Below, in pieces: positions 17,821-26,737 of a stretch of 64,000 bases of DNA. Position 1 is the first letter of the stretch; the number at the start of each line of letters is the position of its first letter. Below the pieces are notes generated by a model. The model had not been told where the DNA came from. It made no database searches and saw only the letters and a list, made by a program, of their open reading frames with translations. The translations under genes and the position numbers were made by a program. Source of the DNA: Flavobacteriales bacterium UBA6051 (GTDB lineage Bacteria; Bacteroidota; Bacteroidia; Flavobacteriales_D; Crocinitomicaceae); the NCBI GenBank assembly GCA_002427735.1, contig DIYP01000009.1:8389-72388 (forward strand), read 5' to 3'.

Positions 17821-19075
17821 TTTTATTTTCGTCTTATCACTCTCGTTTTCAGCTATTTCCCAAACATGGCAATGGACTGAGATGTCGCCTATGCCCTTCC
17901 AAACTGCAAATAATGCCGTGTGCGAAGCATTTGTTGGGAATAGTGAATTTATGTACTCATTTGGAGGAATAGATACTTCTAAAGTTTATACGGGAATTCA
18001 CAATCGTTGTTTTCGATATGATGTGGCCAATGATGCGTGGTCGGAAATAGATTCTTTACCTGATCCAGAACCTAAGATTGCAGCAGCAGCGTCTTTCGTA
18101 AAAGGAAAGATTTATATCATCGGGGGGTATCATGTTTATCAGAATGGTAGTGAAACCTCGTCTGAATTGGTGCATATCTATAATCCTGCGACCAACAGTT
18201 TTGAGGCAAACGGTGCTCCAATTCCTACAGCAATTGATGATCAGGTGCAATGCGTCTACAAAGACAGCCTGATTTTTGTGGTTACTGGCTGGAGCAACAC
18301 GACAAACGTTCCTAATGTGCAGATTTACGACCCTTCATTGGATCAATGGCAGGCTGGAACAAGCACGGTGAATACAAGTTATTTTAAAGCTTTTGGGGCC
18401 TCTGGGGAGATTATAGGGGATACGCTTTATTATCATGGTGGAGCAGCAGGGATGACATTTGCAGCGCGTAGTTTCATGCGTAAGGGATACATTAACCCGA
18501 ATGATCCAACGGATATTACCTGGGAATTGATGGAAGATGCACCAGGAAATGCAGGCTACCGTTCTGCATGCAGTTCTGAGGGGAATACAGTTTTTTGGGT
18601 AGGAGGATCACCGACTTCGTACAATTACAATGGAATTGCTTACAATGGAAGTGGAGGCGTGAATCCTTCGGCTAGAGTGTTACACTTTAATAATTCCACC
18701 TATGGGTATAGTGATGAAGTGGCGCAGCCCTATGGTGTTATGGATCTTAGAGGAATTGCAAAGCTCGGAAATGGTAGATGGATGATTTGCGGGGGAATGG
18801 ACACAAATCAGGTTGTATCGAACCGTACTTTTCTACTGGAAAGTGCAACGGTTGGGAGTCAGAAGTTAGACGAAGAGATGTTTAATGTGCGCGATTTTGA
18901 CGATTATTTAATAGTTGAAACGCCCATTGAAACCAGGGCGAAGTTGACGGATGCTACGGGTAGAATAGTTCGTGAATTTGGTCCTGAAAGATCGTTTAAA
19001 ATAGAACGATCGATTTACCCTTCTGGCGTTTATATTTTTAGTTCAGGTACAACGAGTGTACGCATTTACATGTAG
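17804..19075 (+). CDS. Secreted kelch-repeat protein with T9SS sorting region
   Basis: A 423-residue exported protein, signal peptide ending FSAISQ. It begins inside the DUF2797 gene (17 bases overlap). Kelch-type repeats with FGGID, IYIIGGYHVY, VFWVGGSP and WMICGGMDTN indicate a beta propeller. The C-terminal 75 residues (LIVETPIETRAKLTDATG and IYPSGVYIFSSG) match a T9SS type A sorting domain, so it should be exported to the surface by the system encoded at 4-10 kb. Ligand unknown. Followed two bases later by trmB. Confidence 0.85.
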   Translation: MWKLGSFIFVLSLSFSAISQTWQWTEMSPMPFQTANNAVCEAFVGNSEFMYSFGGIDTSKVYTGIHNRCFRYDVANDAWSEIDSLPDPEPKIAAAASFVKGKIYIIGGYHVYQNGSETSSELVHIYNPATNSFEANGAPIPTAIDDQVQCVYKDSLIFVVTGWSNTTNVPNVQIYDPSLDQWQAGTSTVNTSYFKAFGASGEIIGDTLYYHGGAAGMTFAARSFMRKGYINPNDPTDITWELMEDAPGNAGYRSACSSEGNTVFWVGGSPTSYNYNGIAYNGSGGVNPSARVLHFNNSTYGYSDEVAQPYGVMDLRGIAKLGNGRWMICGGMDTNQVVSNRTFLLESATVGSQKLDEEMFNVRDFDDYLIVETPIETRAKLTDATGRIVREFGPERSFKIERSIYPSGVYIFSSGTTSVRIYM

Positions 19076-19077
19076 GA

Positions 19078-19743
19078 ATGGGAAAGAACAAATTGAAGAA
19101 GTTTGCTGCGGTAAAGTCATACGAGCATTTTTTTGAGCCTACTATTAAGGAGCCTTTTGCAATGAAAGGTAAGTGGCGTGAGGAGTTTTTTAAAAATGAT
19201 CATCCAATTGTATTAGAACTTGGTTGTGGCAAGGGAGAATATTCTGTAGGACTGGCAAAACACTTTCCTGAAAGGAACTTTATCGGTGTAGACATCAAGG
19301 GAGCACGCATGTTTGTGGGCGCCGAACAAGCGCTGAATGAGAATATGAAAAACGTGGCTTTCCTAAGGACACGGATTGATTTTATCGAAGACTATTTTGG
19401 GGAAGGAGAAATTGACGAAATTTGGTTGACTTTCTCTGATCCACAACCCAAGAAGCCAAACAAGCGATTGTCTTCTCCGGTATTCATAGAGCGTTACCGT
19501 AAAATTTTAAAGCCTGGAGGCTTGGTTCATATGAAAACCGATAGCGATTTGCTTTTTGAGTATACGGAGGAGCAGATCAAAGAGCATTATGAATGCTTGG
19601 AACTTACTTGGGATTTGTATGGAGAGTTGCCTGAGAATATTGATCCCGTAACGCGCGATATCTTTCACATTAAAACGCATTACGAAAAGCTATTTACAGA
19701 ACGAGGTTCTGTCATTAAATACACGCGGTTCAAGATTAACTAA
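19078..19743 (+). CDS. trmB: tRNA (guanine-N7-)-methyltransferase
   Basis: SAM-dependent enzyme that makes 7-methylguanosine at tRNA position 46. The 221-residue protein shows the SAM loop LELGCGKGEYS, FIGVDIKGARM, and the family motif WLTFSDPQPKKPNKRLSSP, with the conserved PxPxK and RL elements. The ending FHIKTHYEKLFTERG is also typical. It is the last gene of the gldB operon by spacing. Its stop overlaps the stop of the convergent gene by four bases. Confidence 0.96.
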   Translation: MGKNKLKKFAAVKSYEHFFEPTIKEPFAMKGKWREEFFKNDHPIVLELGCGKGEYSVGLAKHFPERNFIGVDIKGARMFVGAEQALNENMKNVAFLRTRIDFIEDYFGEGEIDEIWLTFSDPQPKKPNKRLSSPVFIERYRKILKPGGLVHMKTDSDLLFEYTEEQIKEHYECLELTWDLYGELPENIDPVTRDIFHIKTHYEKLFTERGSVIKYTRFKIN

Positions 19744-21242
19744 TTACCGGTGTAATAGTACAATCGGGTCTGACCATTCGACAATTGATCAATATATAAA
19801 CTTCCCGTTTTTCGCGCGTTTACTGTGCGCCCAAGAAGATCAACCGTTCGAATGACGGTTGGTTCGTTATGTTCCAATTCTGATACACTCAGGTAGCAGT
19901 TACCATCATAGGTTAATGGAAAAGACCCAATTCGACCTACACCATAAGGAACATAAACTTGATAAGTTTCTCCCAGAATAGGGAGAATGGCTTGTGTTGT
20001 TTCTCCTGTGGACCATTCATAGGAGCTATAAGCATTTTCCGCCTTGATATATGTCTGACCCAATGAATCAAAACAATAAATTGTAGGACGCGGTAGCGTA
20101 AAGTCAAGGTAAAATGGATTGGCGCGATAACTTTGAACACTATCCGAAAAATAATAGGTTGCAGCGACGTCAAAGTTGCTATCGTAAATATGGATGCTAG
20201 GATAGGGACGCATAATATTTCCATATCCCATTACTCCGTAGTCCCCAATTTGTCTATGACCTCCCATTGACCTACTGTAAACATTGGGATCGAATTCTTC
20301 TACTAAAGTTGCCGTCCAGTTGACAGTATCCAGCTCATACACAACTCCACGTGTTTTCTGTGGATTCGCCAGATTGCCGTTATCATATATGGAAATGCGA
20401 TTGTTCCCAATGTCACGAGCGTCATGTTGAGCACTGAAGCCTTGATCACCGATGAACATAAAATCACTATTCGCTCCACCTAAACGCCAAATGACATCGC
20501 CGGAGGAACGATCTATCTTAACTACTGCGTTGATATGCCTGCCAGACGCGATCATATTTCCATCTTCTGTTTCATGCACCGAATTCATATGGAAATAGTC
20601 AAAGTCATTCACATTATAATTAAAACCATAGGCTTCAGAAGGGTGGACATGATCACAACTGTTCCAGTCATAGATAAGATTGTTGTTCGAATCAAATACT
20701 TGAATTCCGTTACAACGAACTGTGGTATTCGCATTTCCTGGAGAACCATTAATGGTATAAGGACTAAGGTCGAAAATGCTATCACGTTGGGTGATGATAT
20801 ATTGGTTGCCATTGGGCATGGTACAATACTCATGACTATCCGGATTGTTGCCAATTGGCGCAATACTATCAACAAACTGGAGCAGTGTATCCAGCATTAC
20901 ATATTGTATCTGATTTCCACCATAAATCAACGTTTCTCCGAATCGTTTGAGTTCTGGAATGTAGTGGAGGTTATTCATGGCTGCAATTCCAGAAGGACTT
21001 TCCTGATACCAGGCGATATATCCATCGGGATCGAGTATGATTCCTCGGTGTAGATCATATTCTGCAGGTTGACTCGCTGGTTCACGATGAAAAGAATTTA
21101 CACAGATGTAAAAATCGATCAGTGAATCTGTCGCATCGTATTCATAGGGGTAAACACCACTTGGAACCGGACGATTAAAATTTTGTCCGAATAAAAAATT
21201 CCCGAGAATAAGAAATTCTAAAATTAGCAGTGCTGAGCGCAT
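19740..21242 (-). CDS. Secreted arylsulfotransferase (ASST)-like protein
   Basis: A 500-residue exported protein with signal peptide ending GNFLFGQ. The central part has ASST family features: DFDYFHMNSVHETEDGN, RSSGDVIWRLGG, and FSAQHDARDIGNNRISIYDNG, i.e. a beta propeller with conserved histidines. Known ASST enzymes move sulfate between phenolic compounds in the periplasm; whether this Bacteroidota member does so is unproven. A shortened T9SS-like C-terminal region (LLGRTVNARKTG) suggests surface export. The start codon overlaps the clpX stop by one base (TAATG), so it may be translated from the clpP-clpX transcript. Confidence 0.82.
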   Translation of the reverse strand: MRSALLILEFLILGNFLFGQNFNRPVPSGVYPYEYDATDSLIDFYICVNSFHREPASQPAEYDLHRGIILDPDGYIAWYQESPSGIAAMNNLHYIPELKRFGETLIYGGNQIQYVMLDTLLQFVDSIAPIGNNPDSHEYCTMPNGNQYIITQRDSIFDLSPYTINGSPGNANTTVRCNGIQVFDSNNNLIYDWNSCDHVHPSEAYGFNYNVNDFDYFHMNSVHETEDGNMIASGRHINAVVKIDRSSGDVIWRLGGANSDFMFIGDQGFSAQHDARDIGNNRISIYDNGNLANPQKTRGVVYELDTVNWTATLVEEFDPNVYSRSMGGHRQIGDYGVMGYGNIMRPYPSIHIYDSNFDVAATYYFSDSVQSYRANPFYLDFTLPRPTIYCFDSLGQTYIKAENAYSSYEWSTGETTQAILPILGETYQVYVPYGVGRIGSFPLTYDGNCYLSVSELEHNEPTVIRTVDLLGRTVNARKTGSLYIDQLSNGQTRLYYYTGN

Positions 21243-22462
21243 TACGCAACTCTCAGTTTAGCCATCTTAGATTTAGAGAATTGTGCCTTTGCGTATTCGA
21301 TTTCCACACGGAATTCTTTTTCATCACGTGATGGAAGATCATACATCGCTTCATTTAGAATAGCTTCACAAATAGATCGAAGACCACGTGCTCCTAGCTT
21401 AAACTCTATCGCTTTTTGAACGATGAACTCTAGCACTTCATTGTCAAATTTGAGGTCAATACCGTCCAATTCAAACAATCGAATGTATTGCTTGATCAAA
21501 GCGTTTTTAGGCTCAGTCAAAATACGTTTCAATGCATCAGCTCCTAGAGGCTCTAAATACGTAAGAACTGGGAAACGCCCAATTAATTCTGGAATAAGTC
21601 CAAAGCTCTTGATATCAGTCGGATTAATATACTTGAGTAAAGATTCTTGATCCACGCGAATTTCATCAGAAGTTGAGAATCCGATGGTCTGACGATTCAC
21701 ACGACTTGCAATAATATTTTCAACCCCGTCAAATGCTCCTCCACAAATGAAAAGAATATTCTTTGTATCGATTTGAATCATTTTTTGTTCAGGGTGCTTA
21801 CGACCTCCTTGCGGTGGAACGTTCACCTGAGAACCTTCCAACAGCTTCAATAGTGCCTGCTGAACACCTTCTCCAGACACATCACGTGTAATCGAAGGAT
21901 TGTCACTTTTTCGGGCGATTTTATCAATTTCATCAACGAAGACAATCCCTTGTTGTGCTGCATTTACATTATAGTCCGCAGCTTGTAATAATCGAGAGAG
22001 AATACTCTCAACATCTTCACCTACGTAACCTGCCTCTGTAAGAACTGTTGCATCTGCAATACAGAAAGGAACATTGAGCATCTTGGCAATTGTCTTTGCT
22101 AAAAGCGTTTTACCAGTACCGGTTCTACCAACAAGAATGACGTTTGATTTTTCGATTTCAATTTCGTCATTGCCAGCTTTCTGATTCAATCGTTTATAGT
22201 GATTGTAGACCGCTACAGACAGTACCTTTTTGGCATCTTCTTGGCCAATTACATAGTCGTCTAGTTTGGCCTTTATTTCGGCCGGTTTTAAGACATTAAC
22301 GATACTCTCACCTTTATCGGCATGAATATCCTCTTCTTTCACAATGGAATGCGCTTGTGTAACACAACTTTCACAAATGTGACCTGATACACCAGCAATG
22401 AGCATTCCCACCTCTTCACGAGATCTACCACAAAATGAACAACCTGCTTCTTTCTTTGACAT
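21242..22462 (-). CDS. clpX: ClpX, ATPase subunit of the Clp protease
   Basis: Hexameric AAA+ unfoldase that feeds proteins to ClpP. I chose the ATG complementary to 22460-22462 (406 aa) over a TTG four codons upstream. The N-terminal zinc domain has Cys8, Cys11, Cys30 and Cys33. Walker A is GRTGTGKT, Walker B IVFVDEIDKIA, the pore loop is AGYVGED, and the RKH loop (GGRKHPEQ) and the sensor segment GARGLRSI are present. Length and order are standard. It follows clpP in the same direction after 80 bases that contain a possible partial terminator. Confidence 0.97.
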   Translation of the reverse strand: MSKKEAGCSFCGRSREEVGMLIAGVSGHICESCVTQAHSIVKEEDIHADKGESIVNVLKPAEIKAKLDDYVIGQEDAKKVLSVAVYNHYKRLNQKAGNDEIEIEKSNVILVGRTGTGKTLLAKTIAKMLNVPFCIADATVLTEAGYVGEDVESILSRLLQAADYNVNAAQQGIVFVDEIDKIARKSDNPSITRDVSGEGVQQALLKLLEGSQVNVPPQGGRKHPEQKMIQIDTKNILFICGGAFDGVENIIASRVNRQTIGFSTSDEIRVDQESLLKYINPTDIKSFGLIPELIGRFPVLTYLEPLGADALKRILTEPKNALIKQYIRLFELDGIDLKFDNEVLEFIVQKAIEFKLGARGLRSICEAILNEAMYDLPSRDEKEFRVEIEYAKAQFSKSKMAKLRVA

Positions 22463-22472
22463 AATGCTTGAC

Positions 22473-22519
22473 AAAAAAGCCCGTCGCCGTCCCGACCAGT
22501 ATCAGGAGGTTTCAGGGCT
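22473..22519 (-). terminator. Possible attenuating hairpin between clpP and clpX
   Basis: On the minus strand AGCCC (22519-22515) pairs with GGGCT (22482-22478), followed by a run of T (22478-22473). An inner GTCG/CGAC stem (22483-22496) lies inside the large loop. It could lower clpX expression relative to clpP; the pairing is only moderate. Confidence 0.4.
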
Positions 22520-22542
22520 CAATTAGTACTCACAAAAATAGG

Positions 22543-23211
22543 CTATTTAGGGTTACGAAGCAATACTTCGTCTACCATACCATATTCTTTTGCTTCTTGA
22601 GAAGTCATCCAATAATCTCTATCTGAATCTTCCCAAACTTTATCATAATCCTGCTTTGAATGCGTCGCAATAATATCGTACAACTCTTTCTTCAACTTTT
22701 GAATCTCACGCGCTGTGATTTCAATATCAGAAGCTTGTCCTTGTGCTCCACCTAAAGGTTGATGGATCATAACACGAGAATGCTTCAAGGCTGAACGCTT
22801 ACCATCCGCTCCAGCGCACAAAAGAACAGCGCCCATAGAAGCCGCCATACCAGTACAGATTGTAGCGACGTCAGGGTTGATGTATTGCATTGTATCGTAA
22901 ATCCCCAGTCCCGCATATACGGATCCTCCTGGAGAGTTCAAGTAGATCTGAATATCTTTTTTCGCATCTACTGACTCAAGGAATAAGAGCTGCGCATTAA
23001 TGATATTTGCTACCTGATCATTGATTCCTGTTCCAAGGAAGATGATTCTATCCATCATCAGACGCGAAAAAACGTCCATTTGTGTCATGTTTAATGGGCG
23101 CTCTTCTATGATGTAAGGAGTCAACGACGATTCTATATAGTTTTCTACGTGCATGCTACTAATACCATGATGTTTAGTCGCATATTTTTTGAATTCTTTG
23201 TTATCGAACAT
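22543..23211 (-). CDS. clpP: ClpP, ATP-dependent protease proteolytic subunit
   Basis: Self-compartmentalising serine protease (222 aa). The catalytic serine is Ser125 (GMAASMG) and the histidine His150 (VMIHQP); the aspartate lies in the later DRDYWMTSQEA segment. Other conserved stretches are DRIIFLG, YLNSPGGSVYAG and GQASDIEI. An N-terminal extension of about 25 residues precedes the usual mature start and is probably a propeptide. It is upstream of clpX, the common order. Confidence 0.97.
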   Translation of the reverse strand: MFDNKEFKKYATKHHGISSMHVENYIESSLTPYIIEERPLNMTQMDVFSRLMMDRIIFLGTGINDQVANIINAQLLFLESVDAKKDIQIYLNSPGGSVYAGLGIYDTMQYINPDVATICTGMAASMGAVLLCAGADGKRSALKHSRVMIHQPLGGAQGQASDIEITAREIQKLKKELYDIIATHSKQDYDKVWEDSDRDYWMTSQEAKEYGMVDEVLLRNPK

Positions 23212-23444
23212 AGTATGATTCTAATTTATTTAGCCGATTATACTGCTTTCGCAAAGGCTAGTTTCTACTGAACGTTAAAGATATAAGCAAAGTTGGGATT
23301 GACAATCAAAAAAAAACTTAAAATATGTTCGGTACTTGACGTTTTTTGAGACTTTATCACTACAGTATATGAAATAGAAAATATGTAGCGGGAGTCAGGT
23401 ACGGAGCTTCCCTAAATATTATTCGGATTGTATGATTAAATTTA

Positions 23445-24368
23445 ATGTTCATACATCGAGTTTTGAAACCTGAATCAATTAGAAATAAGCGCATTCTTCT
23501 GTCTCCTTTGAATTGGGGTATGGGACATGTTTCTCGATGCATTGGGCTCATTGATCAGTTGCTGAAGCAGGATAATGAAGTCTTTGTGGCATGTTCAGCA
23601 AGTCAGCAATCTGTTTTTGAGGAGTACTTTGATGATTTGGTATACATCTCGCACGATCCTTATCCATTTAAGTTTGGAGGTAAAGGACACTTTGCGTTAG
23701 ATCTCCTGAGACGAGCTTTTCAACTTTCACGCCGAAGAAAAAGAGAACTAGATGAGGTAAAACAGCTTGTTAATGATTTTAATATTGATATTGTCATTGC
23801 AGATCATCGTTATGGTTTTCGGTGTTTAAATGCGTATTCGATCTTTGTAACGCATCAGGTGACTTTACCAGTGCTTTGGTACGAGGCCCCCGTTCAATGG
23901 CTCCATCGGCATCTTTTGAAAAAATTTGACAGGATTTGGATAATGGATTACCAGGATAATCGACTGGCAGGAAAGCTTTCCAGAAATACACCATTGCACC
24001 CTGCGGACTATATCGGACCGTATTCAAGATTTCAATTGTATAATTTGAATAGAGATCATGATGAGGATGTTGTGCTGATAGCGAGCGGACCAGAAGTTTA
24101 TGCACAGCAGTTGATAGGTGAGGTACTAAAAAGAAATAAGAATATAGTTATCATTGCCTCTGATCAAATTAATGTGAATGGCAATAGAGCTATTACAGGC
24201 TGGAGAAATCAGGACCAATTCATACTCAAAACAAGAAAGATCATTTCGAGGTCAGGATATTCGACAATCATGGATTTATGCTTCTTACAAACAGCTTCAG
24301 AGCTTATTTCTACACCTGGACAACGTGAACAAGAGTATCTAATGTTATTGCATAAAAAAGCGCCTTGA
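23445..24368 (+). CDS. Glycosyltransferase of the GT28/MurG-like superfamily
   Basis: A 307-residue protein with the GT-B hallmark near the N-terminus: RILLSPLNWGMGHVSRC, similar to the glycine-rich first loop of UDP-sugar transferases. Later parts include DIVIADHRYG, DYIGPYSRF and a C-terminal donor-site region with SRSGYSTIMDLCF and STPGQREQEYL. Family members in Bacteroidota are annotated only as putative glycosyltransferases; substrate unknown. It is a single gene, divergent from clpP, and its stop codon lies inside the following hairpin terminator. Confidence 0.82.
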   Translation: MFIHRVLKPESIRNKRILLSPLNWGMGHVSRCIGLIDQLLKQDNEVFVACSASQQSVFEEYFDDLVYISHDPYPFKFGGKGHFALDLLRRAFQLSRRRKRELDEVKQLVNDFNIDIVIADHRYGFRCLNAYSIFVTHQVTLPVLWYEAPVQWLHRHLLKKFDRIWIMDYQDNRLAGKLSRNTPLHPADYIGPYSRFQLYNLNRDHDEDVVLIASGPEVYAQQLIGEVLKRNKNIVIIASDQINVNGNRAITGWRNQDQFILKTRKIISRSGYSTIMDLCFLQTASELISTPGQREQEYLMLLHKKAP

Positions 24369-24392
24369 ACAGATGGTTCAAAGCGCTTTTTT
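24354..24392. terminator. Bidirectional terminator between convergent genes
   Basis: AAAAAAGCGC (24354-24363) pairs with GCGCTTTTTT (24383-24392), and TTGAAC (24365-24370) with GTTCAA (24376-24381) inside it, with small one-base bulges. Both ends have A/T runs, so it can work for the glycosyltransferase and for the gene at 24411. The stop codon 24366-24368 is in the stem. Confidence 0.88.
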
Positions 24393-24410
24393 GATTGTTC
24401 GAACTTAAAT

Positions 24411-26330
24411 TTATCGCTTAAAAATCTTCTTTGAAGAGCCATCTTCAAAAATATGGATTTGAACACCTGGTTCATTTCCGTTAATCTCCTGACCTAAAAG
24501 GTTAATAATCTTAACAACATGAGTAGACTGGTCAAATCTATTGTCAATGGCAACAATAATAGAGTGAATAGCAGTTGTACCATCTAAATCCGTTTGTAAA
24601 AGTCGGTAATAATTTACCGTTGCTTCATAATCTGTATCTACCAGTCCATAATGCAAAACACTTTCTGAGTTTTCAGCGGAAGCAACGCTCCCAACATATT
24701 CCCAGTGCTGACCATCTGCCGTGCGCTCAACGTCAAAATGGCTTGAGTTTCGTTCAGAAATTGTTGTCCACGTCAATAGATTTCCGTGGTCGGTATCTTC
24801 TCCTGCGAAATAACCTATTTCTACAGGTAGAAGAATAGTATTTAAGACGCAATCGTCGTCGCCATAAGAGGCAGCTGCGCCACCTGCTGAACTGAATGTC
24901 ACAAAGTCGCCATCACCTCCGGCAGCTGTGGTTTGTAGGAGTGTACTGTTGTAATTGTAATCAATGTTATCCACGTTACCAAGCGTACTAGTGATTGTAC
25001 TATTGAAATATCTTAATCCACCTGTATTACCATTCTTAAATGTACCAGATGTACTCCAATCCGTATCGTTTGTATAAATAATGTAAATCGGACCAGCTCC
25101 ACATAAACCTGACCAGTCCAAAGCATCCGTACATAGACCATCGTGAGCAAGCACAAAAGAAGCGTTCGGAGGAAGTGTTGCTCCCGTTCCGTCGACGAAA
25201 GTTCCTGGACAACCGGCGATAGTATTCAGAGCAGCTGTCGTTGTCGGGTTTGTAGTTAAATTATCTGTTAGAGATGCCGCTGGCAACGAAGTACCATAAG
25301 AGATATCGAAATTTGTCGAATTGACTAGTACAGAGTGGTCTCCTGTATTTCCAAACACAAGTTCATTATACCCCTCGTCGCATGTTGGATTACAAGAATT
25401 GATAATAACAGAAGTAATATAAGCAGGCTGGGTAATACAAGAACCTAGTTGAGTGATTGTAAATGAACTGCTGGTACTTCCTGTCGTTGCAGGATTATCT
25501 GAAATAATTCTGATTACATACCCTGAACCGCTTGCCACTGTGGCAGGAATAGTAAAGCTAATTGATCCGCTATTTGCAGTAGAAGATAGCGTGCCTATGT
25601 CCGTAGGACTTGCAAAACTACCAGAGGCATCAGACAATTGCACTGTGTACACATTTCCGGCGTTAAACGTTCCTGATGAAGTGAATGCCACAGAACCACT
25701 TGCTGTAGAAGGTACGCTACAGTCCACAGAAAAAGGTGCTCCACTGATAGCTCCAGTTGTAATTGTATTCGCAGAACCACACGGTGTGATCGACTGGCCA
25801 CTGTTTAGCATGTCGTGAGATGACGCAGAAGGTCCACTCCAGGTGAAGTCAGCATAGGAACTTCCTGAACCCGTTAATTGAAGGGAGGAAGTAGTAGGAG
25901 TACTTCCGCTCTCAGTTACTCCTATATTTGTTGATGTAGCACCACTGGCATTTCCTGATGTTGCAGTGAAGCTACCTTCATAGCTTAAGAATTGAATTAA
26001 AGTGGCTGTGCAAGTATTGTAAAGTGCTATCCCATCTGGAGCGCCATTTTGAAGTCCCGTAATGGGAAACCAAATAGCACCGTAACCACATCCTTCGTCA
26101 GAAATAGTTCCGGAGAGAGCAGTAACGCTGTATGCTGCTCCATTACTACCATTATATGGTATCAACTGATAACAGGAAAGATCAGTCCCTGCTGGGCCTG
26201 CAATTTCAATTCCTTCATTAACGTCACCGCCAGAATTATCGTAGTGAATTTCATTAATCCATTGTGCTGATCCCACTAGAGGAAGCAGTAGAATGGTAAA
26301 TAAGAGTCGAATGTTTTTTGTTAGTTTCAT
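24411..26330 (-). CDS. Large secreted LTD-like protein with T9SS sorting region
   Basis: A 639-residue exported protein with signal peptide ending LVGSAQ. The first domain starts WINEIHYDNSGGDVNEGIEI, the typical opening of lamin-tail (LTD)-related domains of Bacteroidota surface proteins, continued by SCYQLIPYNGSNG. Next comes a region rich in Ser/Thr/Gly with beta-sandwich character (about 190-290), then a second NELVFGNTGD type LTD-like segment. After about 530 the sequence ILLPVEIGYFAG and NLLTWTTISERNSSHFDVERT is the common pre-sorting domain, followed by a T9SS type A end (IINLLGQEINGNEPG, IFEDGS). Low-complexity codon use is in line with an adhesin. Ligand unknown. Confidence 0.82.
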   Translation of the reverse strand: MKLTKNIRLLFTILLLPLVGSAQWINEIHYDNSGGDVNEGIEIAGPAGTDLSCYQLIPYNGSNGAAYSVTALSGTISDEGCGYGAIWFPITGLQNGAPDGIALYNTCTATLIQFLSYEGSFTATSGNASGATSTNIGVTESGSTPTTSSLQLTGSGSSYADFTWSGPSASSHDMLNSGQSITPCGSANTITTGAISGAPFSVDCSVPSTASGSVAFTSSGTFNAGNVYTVQLSDASGSFASPTDIGTLSSTANSGSISFTIPATVASGSGYVIRIISDNPATTGSTSSSFTITQLGSCITQPAYITSVIINSCNPTCDEGYNELVFGNTGDHSVLVNSTNFDISYGTSLPAASLTDNLTTNPTTTAALNTIAGCPGTFVDGTGATLPPNASFVLAHDGLCTDALDWSGLCGAGPIYIIYTNDTDWSTSGTFKNGNTGGLRYFNSTITSTLGNVDNIDYNYNSTLLQTTAAGGDGDFVTFSSAGGAAASYGDDDCVLNTILLPVEIGYFAGEDTDHGNLLTWTTISERNSSHFDVERTADGQHWEYVGSVASAENSESVLHYGLVDTDYEATVNYYRLLQTDLDGTTAIHSIIVAIDNRFDQSTHVVKIINLLGQEINGNEPGVQIHIFEDGSSKKIFKR

Positions 26331-26481
26331 TTGTACCTCAGCTGGTAAATCTTTGCCAGAGACTTATTTCGCATCCACGAAAGCGTGCTCTGGAATTACG
26401 CCTAGTACAAATTCCTCCCGTATAACATGCACATTGACATTGAGTAGCCTACAACAGTAATCATAATCTTTAGTTGTTCTC

Positions 26482-26512
26482 CAAATTTAGTGCAATATGT
26501 GCCTCATGTCAA
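26482..26512 (-). promoter_or_regulatory. Promoter candidate for the LTD-like protein gene
   Basis: On the minus strand TAAATTTG (26489-26482) fits TAnnTTTG and a TTG (26512-26510) lies 20 bases upstream of it, the ideal spacing. It would give a long leader of about 145 bases. The remainder of the 26331-26690 gap shows no gene or clear structure to me. Confidence 0.45.
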
Positions 26513-26688
26513 ATTTCTCAGATTGCAGTTATGAACACGGACAGTACTGAATAGCTGCAAGTTAGACATGTTAAGAAGTCAATGCTAAATGTTAAAACGG
26601 TTAAGTAGTAGAAATCTAGAAAGTGTAGTCTGGGAACAGTTATTAACAATTCACTTTTCCTTAATATAAAAATGATAAATGCTTAAAT

Positions 26689-26719
26689 AAAAAAAGCCCG
26701 ACCTGAAGGCCGGGCTTTT
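26689..26719 (-). terminator. Intrinsic terminator of the TPR/OmpA-like lipoprotein gene
   Basis: On the minus strand AAAAGCCCG and CGGGCTTTT form the arms, extended by G-U, C-G and C-G pairs around a TTCA loop, with at least seven T after the stem. It lies 19 bases beyond the stop of the gene at 26738. Confidence 0.92.
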
Positions 26720-26737
26720 CTATTTGAAAAGAATTTT

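Noticed and set aside
20535..21053. 172-codon plus-strand open frame opposite the arylsulfotransferase-like gene
   Set aside because: Fully antisense to a well-supported gene with signal peptide and family motifs; its translation is Ile/Thr/Arg-rich without recognisable domains.
25453..25818. 121-codon plus-strand frame opposite the LTD-like gene
   Set aside because: Arises from the Thr/Ser-rich repeats of the coding strand; no promoter or start context of its own.
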